A stretch of 64,000 nucleotides of DNA, from contig JAHJNN010000017.1 of the NCBI GenBank assembly GCA_018820765.1, forward strand, positions 310,001-374,000, given 5' to 3'. This stretch comes from Gammaproteobacteria bacterium. GTDB lineage: Bacteria; Pseudomonadota; Gammaproteobacteria; Burkholderiales; Thiobacillaceae. How positions within the stretch are numbered: position 1 is the first letter of the stretch; each line of letters begins with the position of its first letter. Below are positions 46,828-55,222 of the stretch, in pieces. The translations under genes were made by a program, and so were the position numbers. Below the pieces are notes generated by a model. The model did not search any database and was not told the origin of the DNA. It worked only from the letters and a program-made list of their open reading frames with translations.

Positions 46828-48240
46828 TCAGAAGGATGCGAGCTGGGTTTCGGTCGGCTCGGCGCAGCAATACCACGGCTCGGAGTGGTGCGGGATGGCG
46901 TCGCCGAACTGCGTGGGGTCGAGCGGCGGTGCTGCTTCGCCCAGCGCAGCATGGGTGCGCGCCCAGAGGCCGGCGAACACCTCGGCGCGCGGCAGCGCGG
47001 CTTTTTCCGCATCCATCACCCAGGCCATGATGTCGCGTTGCAGCGCGTCGACACGCGGGTCGTCGGCCTGCCACGGATAGCCCAGCATGGCCTCGTCGAA
47101 GGCGCCGACGCGCGCCGCAAAATCCGGCAGTTGCATCAGATACGAACCCTGCGGCACCAGGAGACGGATCGCCAGCTGCACCGGTGGCACCGCTTCAACC
47201 AAGTGAAGTCGCAGCAAGGTTGCGAGCAGGTCGCGATAACCCGCCAGCGTGGTCCACGGCGTGAACGGCACGAAGGTAGGCGCCAGCGCAATGCCGAGCG
47301 CACGGCAATGTGCCAGCACCGTCTCGAAATCCGCGTGGGCGTGGCCCTTGGCCAGTTTGTCGAGGATGGCGTCGTCGACCGACTCGACCGCGGTGACGAT
47401 GAACAGCAGGCCGCATTGCTGGAGTCGCGGCAGCAGTTCGGCGTGACTCAGCAGGTGCTCGACCTTGATCGTCGCATCCCAGGAGAGATCGGGAAAACGC
47501 GCGTGCAGCGCCTCGGCGACCTTCAGCGCATGGGTCGGGCCGTTGAGAAAATCGGGGTCGCCGAAGCTGATGTGCGCAGCGCCCACGGCGACCTGCTGCG
47601 CGATGTCGGCGATCACCATCTCTACCGGGACGACGCGGAACATGCCCTCGTACACCGGCACCACCGGGCAGTGACGGCACAGGTGCTTGCAGCCGCGGCT
47701 GGCTTCGGCAAAGCCGGTGATCTTTTGCGTGCCGTCGGCCAGGATCAGGTTGGCGTAGCGTTGCAGTGCGGGCAGGCCGCGGCGGTCGGGCAACAGGAAT
47801 TCGATCTTGTCGCGGCGCACCACGGCATCGGCCGGCGCGACCCCGGACTGCACCCAGGCCAGCAGATCGGGTTCGGACTCGCCGCCGAAGATCGCCTCCA
47901 CGCCGAGCGTTTTCAGCCACGCCGCGTTGACCGGCGCATACAGGCCGAACGCGGCGATGCGGGCGCGCGGCGCCAGCGTGCGGAGTTTCGGCAGCGCGGC
48001 GGCGGCGATCCGCGTCGCGGTGTGCATGCCGAGATAGATCGCCACGAACTCGGCGTGCGCAAACGTGGCGGGGTCGAGTTGCTGCTGCGACAGGTCGACG
48101 CACATCACCGCCATCCCGGCGCGCCCGAACCACGCCGCCGGCTGCGCCAGATTGAAGGGCTGCCGGCCCAGTTCATAGGGACTGACCAAAACAACGCGCG
48201 CCCCGGAGGGCGCGCAGGGTGTTGCGGTGCAGGCCGTCAT
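46828..48240 (-). CDS. B12-binding radical SAM protein with CCAEP tail
   Basis: This 470-residue protein has an N-terminal cobalamin-binding-like domain (residues 15-125) and a radical SAM domain with CKHLCRHC, cysteines 184, 188 and 191 for the 4Fe-4S cluster. The C-terminus reads EPWYCCAEPTETQLASF, with C458 and C459. I recognise this as the family described in annotation as CUAEP/CCAEP-tail radical SAM (seleno)proteins, where the second tail residue pair can contain selenocysteine; here both are cysteine. The reaction is unknown. The ATG at 48240 is ten bases after the DUF971 stop. Confidence 0.85.
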   Translation of the reverse strand: MTACTATPCAPSGARVVLVSPYELGRQPFNLAQPAAWFGRAGMAVMCVDLSQQQLDPATFAHAEFVAIYLGMHTATRIAAAALPKLRTLAPRARIAAFGLYAPVNAAWLKTLGVEAIFGGESEPDLLAWVQSGVAPADAVVRRDKIEFLLPDRRGLPALQRYANLILADGTQKITGFAEASRGCKHLCRHCPVVPVYEGMFRVVPVEMVIADIAQQVAVGAAHISFGDPDFLNGPTHALKVAEALHARFPDLSWDATIKVEHLLSHAELLPRLQQCGLLFIVTAVESVDDAILDKLAKGHAHADFETVLAHCRALGIALAPTFVPFTPWTTLAGYRDLLATLLRLHLVEAVPPVQLAIRLLVPQGSYLMQLPDFAARVGAFDEAMLGYPWQADDPRVDALQRDIMAWVMDAEKAALPRAEVFAGLWARTHAALGEAAPPLDPTQFGDAIPHHSEPWYCCAEPTETQLASF

Positions 48241-48250
48241 GGCAAGCGGC

Positions 48251-48649
48251 TTACTTGGCCTTGGGACGCTGCTCGAACATCTTGGAAATGCCGGGCTCAC
48301 GCGAGGCGCCGGCGGCTTCCATGCGCTTGAGGTACTCGTCCCACAGCGCGGCCTGGTTGACGCCGAGATCGTGCAGATACTCCCAGGAATAAATCCCGGT
48401 GTCGTGACCGTCGGAGAAGAAGAAGTTGATGCCGTACAGGCCGACCGGCTCGGCGGCATTGATCAGCACTTCGCGCTTGCCGACCTGCAGCACTTCCTGA
48501 CCGGGGCCGTGGCCGCGCACTTCGGCGGACGGCGAGTAGACGCGGAGGAACTCGAACGGCAGTTCGAAACGCGTGCCGTCGGTGAATGCGATTTCAAGCT
48601 TGCGCGAAGCCTGGTGCAGTTTGATGTCGGTGGGGGTGGGTATGGCCAT
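48251..48649 (-). CDS. DUF971 (GBBH-like N-terminal domain) protein
   Basis: This 132-residue protein is a DUF971 member, a small domain also found at the N-terminus of gamma-butyrobetaine hydroxylases, with LEIAFTDGTRFELPFEFLRVYSPSAEV and INFFFSDGHDTGIYSWEYLHDLG. In betaproteobacteria such genes often lie near ubiE; here the radical SAM operon follows at once. A role in Fe-S or cofactor handling has been suggested for relatives but I cannot show it. The ATG at 48649 fits the family start. Confidence 0.85.
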   Translation of the reverse strand: MAIPTPTDIKLHQASRKLEIAFTDGTRFELPFEFLRVYSPSAEVRGHGPGQEVLQVGKREVLINAAEPVGLYGINFFFSDGHDTGIYSWEYLHDLGVNQAALWDEYLKRMEAAGASREPGISKMFEQRPKAK

Positions 48650-48752
48650 GATGGAAACACTCGAAATGAACGCCAGCCCGGAGTTTAAACCCGCAACGCA
48701 GAGATTAAACCCTGTCGGAACAAGGGGATGACGCACATCATGATCTGAAAAC

Positions 48753-48829
48753 TGGCGCGCCCGGCGCGATTCGAACGCACGACCCCTGCCTTCGGAGGGC
48801 AGTACTCTATCCAGCTGAGCTACGGGCGC
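48753..48829 (-). tRNA. tRNA-Arg (anticodon CCG)
   Basis: The minus strand folds into a 77-base cloverleaf including the encoded CCA: acceptor GCGCCCG with CGGGCGC, D arm GCTCAGCTGGATAGAG, anticodon stem CTGCC/GGCAG with loop CTCCGAA (anticodon CCG, reading CGG), and T loop TTCGAAT. It closely matches E. coli tRNA-Arg(CCG). It lies about 100 bp upstream of the DUF971 gene in the same direction. Confidence 0.96.
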
Positions 48830-48929
48830 CTGGAGTTTGACGGCTCCTGGGAGGGCGAAGCATAGCCGGTTTGCAAAATGGCGTCCATCCACCGCGCCCA
48901 TCGCCCTTTCCTGTCGCGGTGGCTTTCCT

Positions 48930-48935
48930 TATAAT
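48930..48935 (+). promoter_or_regulatory. Consensus -10 box upstream of cytochrome c5
   Basis: TATAAT lies 37 bp before the ATG at 48973. The -35 position (TTTCCT at 48907) is weak. It is the only evident promoter for the two-cytochrome group. Confidence 0.5.
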
Positions 48936-48972
48936 CTCGGCTTTCGATGCCACCCCCCAAGGATAATTTCTC

Positions 48973-49542
48973 ATGGCCGATTCGCACGCCAAGATGACCC
49001 AAGCCACCCCCCAGGAAGTCATCATTTCCGTTGTCGCCGGGTTGCTCGCCCCCCTGCTGGCAATTTTTCTGGTGGTTCAACTGGTGCTCAGCATTCAGGA
49101 AGAACACAAGCCCGATACCAGCAGCGAAGCCGCCCAGAAGGCCACGCTCAAGCGCATCAAGCCCTTCGCCCAGCTGGCTGCGCTCGATGCCAACGCCCCC
49201 CGGGTCGAAAAAGCCGGCCAGGAAGTCTATGACGCCGTGTGTTCCTCGTGCCATAGCACCGGCGCGCTGGGCGCGCCCAAGTTCGACAGCCGCGGCGACT
49301 GGGCCGGCCGCCTCGGCCAGGGCTACGACACCCTGATCAAGCACGCGATCGAAGGCATCCGCCAGATGCCTGCCCGCGGCGGCGACAGCGATTTGTCCGA
49401 CATCGAAGTGGCACGCGCGGTGGCCTACATGGCCAACTCGGCCGGCGCCAAGTTCAAGGAGCCGGCCGCGCCTGCCCCGGTTGAGCCCGCAAAGCCGGCC
49501 GAGCCCGCAAAGGCGGTGACCGCAGAAGTCAAAAAGCAGTAA
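48973..49542 (+). CDS. Membrane-anchored cytochrome c5
   Basis: This 189-residue monohaem cytochrome has an N-terminal membrane helix (residues 15-40), haem motif CSSCH at 90-94 and a c5-type segment GALGAPKFDSRGDWAGRLGQGYDTL, then IRQMPARGGDSDLSD with the probable axial methionine. A Pro/Ala/Lys-rich tail follows. It probably moves electrons at the periplasmic membrane face. A second c5-like lipoprotein cytochrome gene follows 62 bp later. Confidence 0.92.
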   Translation: MADSHAKMTQATPQEVIISVVAGLLAPLLAIFLVVQLVLSIQEEHKPDTSSEAAQKATLKRIKPFAQLAALDANAPRVEKAGQEVYDAVCSSCHSTGALGAPKFDSRGDWAGRLGQGYDTLIKHAIEGIRQMPARGGDSDLSDIEVARAVAYMANSAGAKFKEPAAPAPVEPAKPAEPAKAVTAEVKKQ

Positions 49543-49604
49543 GCGGGATCAAACGCGCGGCGTTACGGCACGAATAAACCTTCAGGTCACGCAGGGGGAA
49601 TACG

Positions 49605-50123
49605 ATGAACCACACCGCCACTTTCTTGATCGTCGCGTCGGCCGTAGCGCTGTTGGCCTGCGGCAAGACCGAACAAGCGCCCGCGCCGGCCGCTCAGCCG
49701 CCTGTGGCGGAGGCCCCGCCGGCGCAGCCCGTTCCTGAGCCGGCTGCGCCGGTCGTCGAGACCCCGTCTGCCGAAGCCGTCCCGCCCGCACAGCCCGCAC
49801 CCGCGCAGGCACCGTCCGTTGCGGCAAGCACGCCGGAGACGGCCGCCGCACCCGAGGTCGCAAGCGCACCCTCGCCCGACCTCGCACGCGGCGAGCACAT
49901 CTACCGTCAGGCCTGCGCGTTCTGCCACGACAAGGGCGTGGCGGGTGCGCCGAAAATCGGCGATGCCGCCGCCTGGAGCCCGCGCCTGGCGCAAGGAATG
50001 GATACGCTTTATGCCGTCTCGCTGCGCGGCAAGGGTGCGATGCCTGCCAAAGGCGGCAATCCCGCACTGGCGGATGCCGACGTCAAGGCCGCGGTCGACT
50101 TCATCGTCGCGCAGTCGCGCTAG
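49605..50123 (+). CDS. Lipoprotein cytochrome c5
   Basis: This 172-residue protein has lipobox LLAC (cysteine 19), a 70-residue Pro/Ala/Glu-rich linker and a c5-type haem domain with CAFCH at 104-108, GVAGAPKIGDAAAWSPRLAQG and GAMPAKGGNP (axial methionine). The long flexible linker would let the haem domain reach partners from a lipid anchor, in place of the membrane helix used by the preceding cytochrome. The two are paralogues. Confidence 0.88.
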   Translation: MNHTATFLIVASAVALLACGKTEQAPAPAAQPPVAEAPPAQPVPEPAAPVVETPSAEAVPPAQPAPAQAPSVAASTPETAAAPEVASAPSPDLARGEHIYRQACAFCHDKGVAGAPKIGDAAAWSPRLAQGMDTLYAVSLRGKGAMPAKGGNPALADADVKAAVDFIVAQSR

Positions 50124-50131
50124 ACTGCGCC

Positions 50132-50881
50132 ATGTCGCTCGTCTGCCCACAATGCGGGAGCGATAAAGTCCGCAGCGGTACGCTGCATGCGCACGATGGC
50201 GTGCGCCACCTGCTGCTGCACACGCCGCTGCGCTGCCGCGACTGCCGCCATCGCTTCTGGGCGTTCAACCCGTTCAAGCCGCTGTTGCTGCTGGCCACCG
50301 CCGGCGCGCTGGTCGGCATAACCGCCTGGCTTGCGCTCGACCCGCATGCGGCCACACCGGCTGCGCGAGCACCTGCCAGTCTGCCGCACGCCCGCGCGAC
50401 GCAAGGCGATGCCGAAGCCCAGTTGCAGATGGGCATGCGCTATGCGGCAGGCGACGGCGTGGCACAGAACGACAAGGAGGCCGCGCTGTGGTTCGCGAAG
50501 GCGGCCAAACAAGGCCTGGCTGAAGCGCAGTACCAGTACGGCCTCGTGCTGCTGCAGGGACGCGGGGTGGTGCAGGACTACAAGGCCGCCTTCAGCTGGA
50601 TCGAAAAGCCCGCGCAGCGCGGTTACGCCAGGGCGCAGTACAGCCTGGGCGAACTCTACCGCTATGGCACCGGCACCGCGATCGACAAGGCGCGCGCCTA
50701 CCTGTGGTTCAATCTCGCCGCCGCGCAGGGGGTGGAAGTCGCCGCCAAGGCGCGCGACAGCCTGGTGTGGCAATTGAAGCCCGAACAGATCGCGGCGATG
50801 CAGGAGGAAGCGCGCCGCATCAGCATGAACCTCAACACACCCCGTTCCGCCGCGCCAGCGGCCACGCCTGCAACACCCTGA
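50132..50881 (+). CDS. Zinc-ribbon, membrane helix and Sel1-repeat protein
   Basis: This 249-residue protein has an N-terminal four-cysteine ribbon (C5, C8, C35, C38), a membrane helix at 51-70 and three or more Sel1-like repeats (for example AQLQMGMRYAAGDGVAQND and AQYQYGLVLLQGRGVVQD), which form TPR-like scaffolds. The ribbon would be cytosolic and the repeats periplasmic. It starts eight bases after the cytochrome gene and probably shares its mRNA. Function is unknown. Confidence 0.78.
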   Translation: MSLVCPQCGSDKVRSGTLHAHDGVRHLLLHTPLRCRDCRHRFWAFNPFKPLLLLATAGALVGITAWLALDPHAATPAARAPASLPHARATQGDAEAQLQMGMRYAAGDGVAQNDKEAALWFAKAAKQGLAEAQYQYGLVLLQGRGVVQDYKAAFSWIEKPAQRGYARAQYSLGELYRYGTGTAIDKARAYLWFNLAAAQGVEVAAKARDSLVWQLKPEQIAAMQEEARRISMNLNTPRSAAPAATPATP

Positions 50882-50893
50882 TCACCGCGAAGC

Positions 50894-52153
50894 CTAGGGA
50901 TGCGCGTGCGCGTCATCCGCCCCCACGTCCAGCGGCCACAATTGATGCGCGTCCAGTTTCAGGCGGGCGTCTGCCGCCAGCGCGACGACCTGCGCCTGCC
51001 GGGCCTGCACCCACCCCTCCAGCGCCAGCCGACGCGTAAGCAGGACCTGATCGAGACTGCCTTCGCCCAGGCCGTAGGCGCGCTCGGCCAGCCGCGCAGA
51101 TTCCTCCAGCGCCTGTGCGGCGCGTTCGGCTTGCTGCCAGTCGGCGGCCTGCGCCACCGCCGTCTCGAAATCGGCACGCGCTTCCTGCCGCAACCGCTGC
51201 TCCAGCTGCGCCGCCGCCTCCTGCGCGGTGGCGCTCAGCTGCCCGGCCGCCTGCTGGTCGGTGCGCCGTGCCGCGCCCGGCAGGGTCAGACCGACGCTGA
51301 GCCCCAGCACGCGCTCATCGCCGCCGGCCTCGCTCTTGTAGAACACGCCCACGCTGGGGTCGACGCCGCGCCGCCGGCCGAGTTGCCGTGCTTCAGCCTG
51401 CAGCGCCTCGGCCTGGCGGCGTGCGCGCGCCAATTCGTGATTGTGCTCCAACACGGCTTCGACATACGCCTCCGCCGAACCGGCGGGCGGGGCCGGCGGC
51501 GGCAGGCCTCCATCCGCCTTCACCGCAAGCGCAGGATAGTGCGCCAACAAACGGCTGCGCGCCTGCTGCGCGCGGGTGGCCGATTGCTGCTGCTGCAGGC
51601 GGACCTGCGCCAGCGCGGCTTCGGCGTTGACGCGTTCGGCGCGCGGCGCTTCGCCAAGTCTGATCCGCGCATTCACCGTGGCAAGCTGCTGTTCGGCAAG
51701 ATCGCGCTGCGCCTGCCATAGCAGCTCCTGGCTGGCCTCGCCGAGCCAGTCGAACCACAAGGCGAGCAACTGCCGTCCGCTTTCGTGCAAGGCTTCGCCG
51801 AGATTCGCCTCCGCGTGCGCAGTGAGCGCGCCGGCCAGCGCGCGGTCGGCAGCGGCGCGCGCTGGCAGCCGTAGCGGGCGCGACAGCGCCACACCCCACT
51901 CGGACCGGGAGTCGCCCGGCATGGTCTGGATGCGGCGTTGCGCCACATCCGTGCCTACGGTCCACTCTTCGCGCCCGTGCTGCAGACCTTGGCTTTTGAA
52001 CATTTGCGCGGCGAACTCGCCGCGCGCCTGCATCACCATCGGCGAAGCCCACAGCGCTGCCTCAGCCGCCGCAGGGGCAGGCAGGTAATCGGCGGGTGCC
52101 TGGGCCGCGAAAGCCAGCGCCAGCGCGAATGTCAGGGTACGAACGGCATTCAT
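50894..52153 (-). CDS. TolC-family outer membrane efflux protein
   Basis: This 419-residue protein is the outer membrane channel of the metal efflux system. It has a signal peptide (residues 1-22) and long alpha-helical, heptad-rich segments typical of CusC/CzcC, without a lipobox. The C-terminus ends in DAHAHP. It is the last gene of the operon: its start overlaps the RND pump stop by four bases. It is convergent with the Sel1 gene, 12 bp apart, with no clear terminator. Confidence 0.88.
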   Translation of the reverse strand: MNAVRTLTFALALAFAAQAPADYLPAPAAAEAALWASPMVMQARGEFAAQMFKSQGLQHGREEWTVGTDVAQRRIQTMPGDSRSEWGVALSRPLRLPARAAADRALAGALTAHAEANLGEALHESGRQLLALWFDWLGEASQELLWQAQRDLAEQQLATVNARIRLGEAPRAERVNAEAALAQVRLQQQQSATRAQQARSRLLAHYPALAVKADGGLPPPAPPAGSAEAYVEAVLEHNHELARARRQAEALQAEARQLGRRRGVDPSVGVFYKSEAGGDERVLGLSVGLTLPGAARRTDQQAAGQLSATAQEAAAQLEQRLRQEARADFETAVAQAADWQQAERAAQALEESARLAERAYGLGEGSLDQVLLTRRLALEGWVQARQAQVVALAADARLKLDAHQLWPLDVGADDAHAHP

Positions 52154-55100
52154 GCGCGTTCTCCTTTCAGAATGAATTGACGGTACAGCAGCGGCAGCAC
52201 CACCAGCGTCAGCAGGGTGGCGCTGACCAGGCCGCCGATGACGACGATGGCGAGCGGCCGCTGGATCTCGGAACCAGGGCCGCTGGCGAACAAGAGCGGC
52301 ACCAGGCCGAAGGCGGCGATGCTCGCGGTCATCAGCACCGGCCGCAGGCGCCGCAGCGCGCCGTCGCGCACCACGGCGTCGCCCCGCAGGCCTTGATTGC
52401 GCAGCTGGTTGAAATGGCTGACCAGCACCACGCCGTTCAGCACCGCGATGCCCAGCAGCGCGATGAAGCCGACCGACGCCGGCACCGACAGGTACTCGCC
52501 CGATGCCGCCAGCGCGAAAATGCCACCGATCAGCGCCAGCGGCACGTTCATCATCACCAGGAGCGCCTGGCGCGCATCGCCGAAGGTGACATAGAGCAGA
52601 AAGCCGATCAGCAGCAGCGCCACCGGCACCACGACCATCAGGCGCTGCGCGGCACGCTGCTGGTTTTCGAACTGTCCGCCCCAGGCGACGCTGTAACCGG
52701 GCGGCAGCTTGACCTGCGCGGCCACCGCAGCCTGCGCGTCGGTGACGAAGCTCACCAGATCGCGCCCGGCGACGTTGCTCTGCACCACGCTGAAGCGCGC
52801 GGCGTTCTCCCGCTTCACCGCGACCGGACCATTGGTGCGCTTGAGCTGCGCCACCTGGTCGAGGCTGATTTCGCGGCCGTCCGCCAGCGTCAGGCGGATC
52901 GCCTGCAGCGCGTCCGGCGACTCGCGCAGGCCTTGCGGCCCGCGCAGCTGCAGCGGAACCCGCCGCCCCTGCTGCTGGATCGTGCCGATGATTTCGCCTT
53001 CGAGTTGCGTGCGCAGCAGCCCGGCGATGTCGTCGGCACTGAGGCCAAAGCGGCCGGCCGCATCGCGATCGATTTCCGCCTGCAGATACTGCACGCCCTC
53101 GTTCTGCTGGGTGTAGACGTCGGACGCCCCGGGAATCTTATCGACCACGGCGAAAATCTCGCCGGCCAGCCGGTTGAGCGTGGCAAGATCGGGGCCGAAG
53201 ATCTTGATCGCGACGTCGCCGCGCGAGCCGGTCAGCATTTCCGACACCCGCATGTCGATCGGCTGGGTGAAGTTGTAGGCAATGCCCGGGAAGCCGTCGA
53301 CCACGCTGCGGATTTCCCCGGTCAGCCATTCCTTGTCCGGGCGACGCCATTCGGCCATGGGTTTGAGCACCAGGAAGGAATCGGTGTCGTTGAGGCTCAT
53401 CGGGTCGAGCCCCAGTTCGTCGGCGCCGGCGCGCGCCACGATGCGGCGGATTTCCGGCACGTTCTTCAGCAGCGCCTGCTGCACCCGCAGGTCCTGCGCG
53501 ACTGATTCTTCCAGGCTGATCGACGGCAGCTTTTCCAGTTGCACCAGGATGTCGCCCTCGTCCATCACCGGCATGAAGGTCTTGCCGATCAAGGGATAGA
53601 CGCCTAACGCCGCCAGCATCAGCACGCCAGCGGTGGCGTACACGAGTTTCGGACGTTCCAATGCACGCCCGAGCAGCGGAGTGTAGAGGCCTTGCGCCTT
53701 GCGCAGCAACCACGGGTCGGTATGCGCGCCCTGCTTCAGCAGCATCGAAGCCAGCACCGGAATCACAGTGAGCGCGAGCAGCAGCGAGGCCGCCAGGGCG
53801 AACACGATGGTGAGCGCAACCGGCGCGAACAGTTTTCCTTCCAGTCCTTCAAGCGTCAGCAGCGGCAGGAACACGATGGCGATGATGGCGATGCCCGAGG
53901 TCACCGGGCTGGCGACTTCCTGCGTCGCCCACAGCACGCGTTGCAGCGGCGTTTCGCTGGTGTTCTCCGGGTCGTGCGCCAGATGCGCGACGATGTTTTC
54001 CACCACCACCACCGCGGCATCGACCAGCAAGCCGATCGCGATCGCCAGCCCGCCCAGGCTCATCAGGTTGGCCGACAGCCCGAACTGGCGCATCAGCACG
54101 AAGGTGGCCAGCACCGACAAGGGCAGGATCAGCGCCACCGCGATGGCCGCGCGCAGGTTGCCGAGAAACAGCAGCAACAGGATCACCACCAGCACCGCCG
54201 CTTCCAGCAGCGCCTTGCTCACGGTACCGACGGCGCGGTCGACCAGTTGCGCGCGGTCGTAGAACGGCGAGATCGTCACGCCCTTGGGCAGGGTGGCCTG
54301 AATCTCGGCGAGCCGGGTCTTGACGTTCTGGATCAGCACGCCGGCGTTGACGCCCTTGAGCCCGATCACCAGGCCTTCGACCGCCTCGCCCTTGCCGTTC
54401 TGCGTCACCGCGCCGTAGCGGGTCATCTCGCCCAGTTCGACGCGCGCGACGTCGCCCACCGTGACGACCACGCCGGCCACGTTCTTGATGCCGATGTGGC
54501 GCAGATCGTCGAGCGACGCGACGCCGCCGTTGACGCGCACTACCCAGGTTTCCTCGCCCTCGTTGACGCGTCCGGCGCCGTCGTTGCGGGTGTTGCTTTC
54601 CAGCGCCATGCGCAATTCGCCGTAGCTCACGCCGCGTGCGGCCAGCGCAGCCGGATCGGGGCTCACGGCAAATGTCGCCACCCTGCCGCCGAGCGTGTTG
54701 ACGTCGGCCACGCCGGGCAATGCGCGCAGCTGCGGGCGGATCGTCCAGTCGAGCAGGGTGCGTTTTTCCGCCAGCGACAGCGAGCCCTCGACGGTGAACA
54801 TGAAGAGTTCGGACAAGGGCGTGGAAATCGGCGCCAGGCCGCCCGACACGTTGTCCGGCAGGTCGCCTTTCACGTTGGCGAAGCGTTCCGCCACCTGCTG
54901 GCGCGCCCAGTAGATGTCGGTGCCCTCTTCGAAATCGACGGTGATGTCGACCAGCGCGTTCTTCGACAGGCTGCGCAGGATGGTCTGGCGCGGGATGCCC
55001 AGCAGTTCGGTTTCGACCGGCTGGGTGATGCGCGCTTCCACCTCCTCCGGTGTCATGCCGGGCGCCTTCAGGATCAGCTTGACCTGGGTGGTCGAGACAT

Positions 55101-55221
55101 CGGGAAAGGCGTCGATGGGAATCTGCTGGAACGCGCGCACGCCCAGCCCGGCCAGCACCAGCGCGAGCGCGAGCATCAGCCAGCGTCGCGCCAGCGCGAA
55201 TTCGATCAGGATGTTCAGCAT
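52150..55221 (-). CDS. Heavy-metal RND efflux pump, CzcA/CusA family
   Basis: This 1023-residue inner membrane proton/metal antiporter has 12 predicted helices and the RND order of two large periplasmic loops. The helix 4 signature reads AIGLLVDAAVVVVEN: it has the D-A-A and E-N of the family but AIG in place of the DFG of zinc/cobalt/cadmium CzcA pumps, so the metal is not safely assigned; copper or silver is possible. GADELGLDPMSLNDTDSF in the porter domain is CzcA-like. The ATG at 55221 is one base past the adaptor gene stop. Confidence 0.9.
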   Translation of the reverse strand: MLNILIEFALARRWLMLALALVLAGLGVRAFQQIPIDAFPDVSTTQVKLILKAPGMTPEEVEARITQPVETELLGIPRQTILRSLSKNALVDITVDFEEGTDIYWARQQVAERFANVKGDLPDNVSGGLAPISTPLSELFMFTVEGSLSLAEKRTLLDWTIRPQLRALPGVADVNTLGGRVATFAVSPDPAALAARGVSYGELRMALESNTRNDGAGRVNEGEETWVVRVNGGVASLDDLRHIGIKNVAGVVVTVGDVARVELGEMTRYGAVTQNGKGEAVEGLVIGLKGVNAGVLIQNVKTRLAEIQATLPKGVTISPFYDRAQLVDRAVGTVSKALLEAAVLVVILLLLFLGNLRAAIAVALILPLSVLATFVLMRQFGLSANLMSLGGLAIAIGLLVDAAVVVVENIVAHLAHDPENTSETPLQRVLWATQEVASPVTSGIAIIAIVFLPLLTLEGLEGKLFAPVALTIVFALAASLLLALTVIPVLASMLLKQGAHTDPWLLRKAQGLYTPLLGRALERPKLVYATAGVLMLAALGVYPLIGKTFMPVMDEGDILVQLEKLPSISLEESVAQDLRVQQALLKNVPEIRRIVARAGADELGLDPMSLNDTDSFLVLKPMAEWRRPDKEWLTGEIRSVVDGFPGIAYNFTQPIDMRVSEMLTGSRGDVAIKIFGPDLATLNRLAGEIFAVVDKIPGASDVYTQQNEGVQYLQAEIDRDAAGRFGLSADDIAGLLRTQLEGEIIGTIQQQGRRVPLQLRGPQGLRESPDALQAIRLTLADGREISLDQVAQLKRTNGPVAVKRENAARFSVVQSNVAGRDLVSFVTDAQAAVAAQVKLPPGYSVAWGGQFENQQRAAQRLMVVVPVALLLIGFLLYVTFGDARQALLVMMNVPLALIGGIFALAASGEYLSVPASVGFIALLGIAVLNGVVLVSHFNQLRNQGLRGDAVVRDGALRRLRPVLMTASIAAFGLVPLLFASGPGSEIQRPLAIVVIGGLVSATLLTLVVLPLLYRQFILKGERA

Positions 55222-55222
55222 G

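Noticed and set aside
46828-46870. Selenocysteine codon in the CCAEP tail
   Set aside because: Both tail positions are encoded as cysteine and the frame ends normally, so no in-frame TGA needs explaining here.
48753-48829. tRNA-Arg as an integration site
   Set aside because: No integrase gene and no direct repeat of the tRNA 3' end were found within the flanking kilobases.
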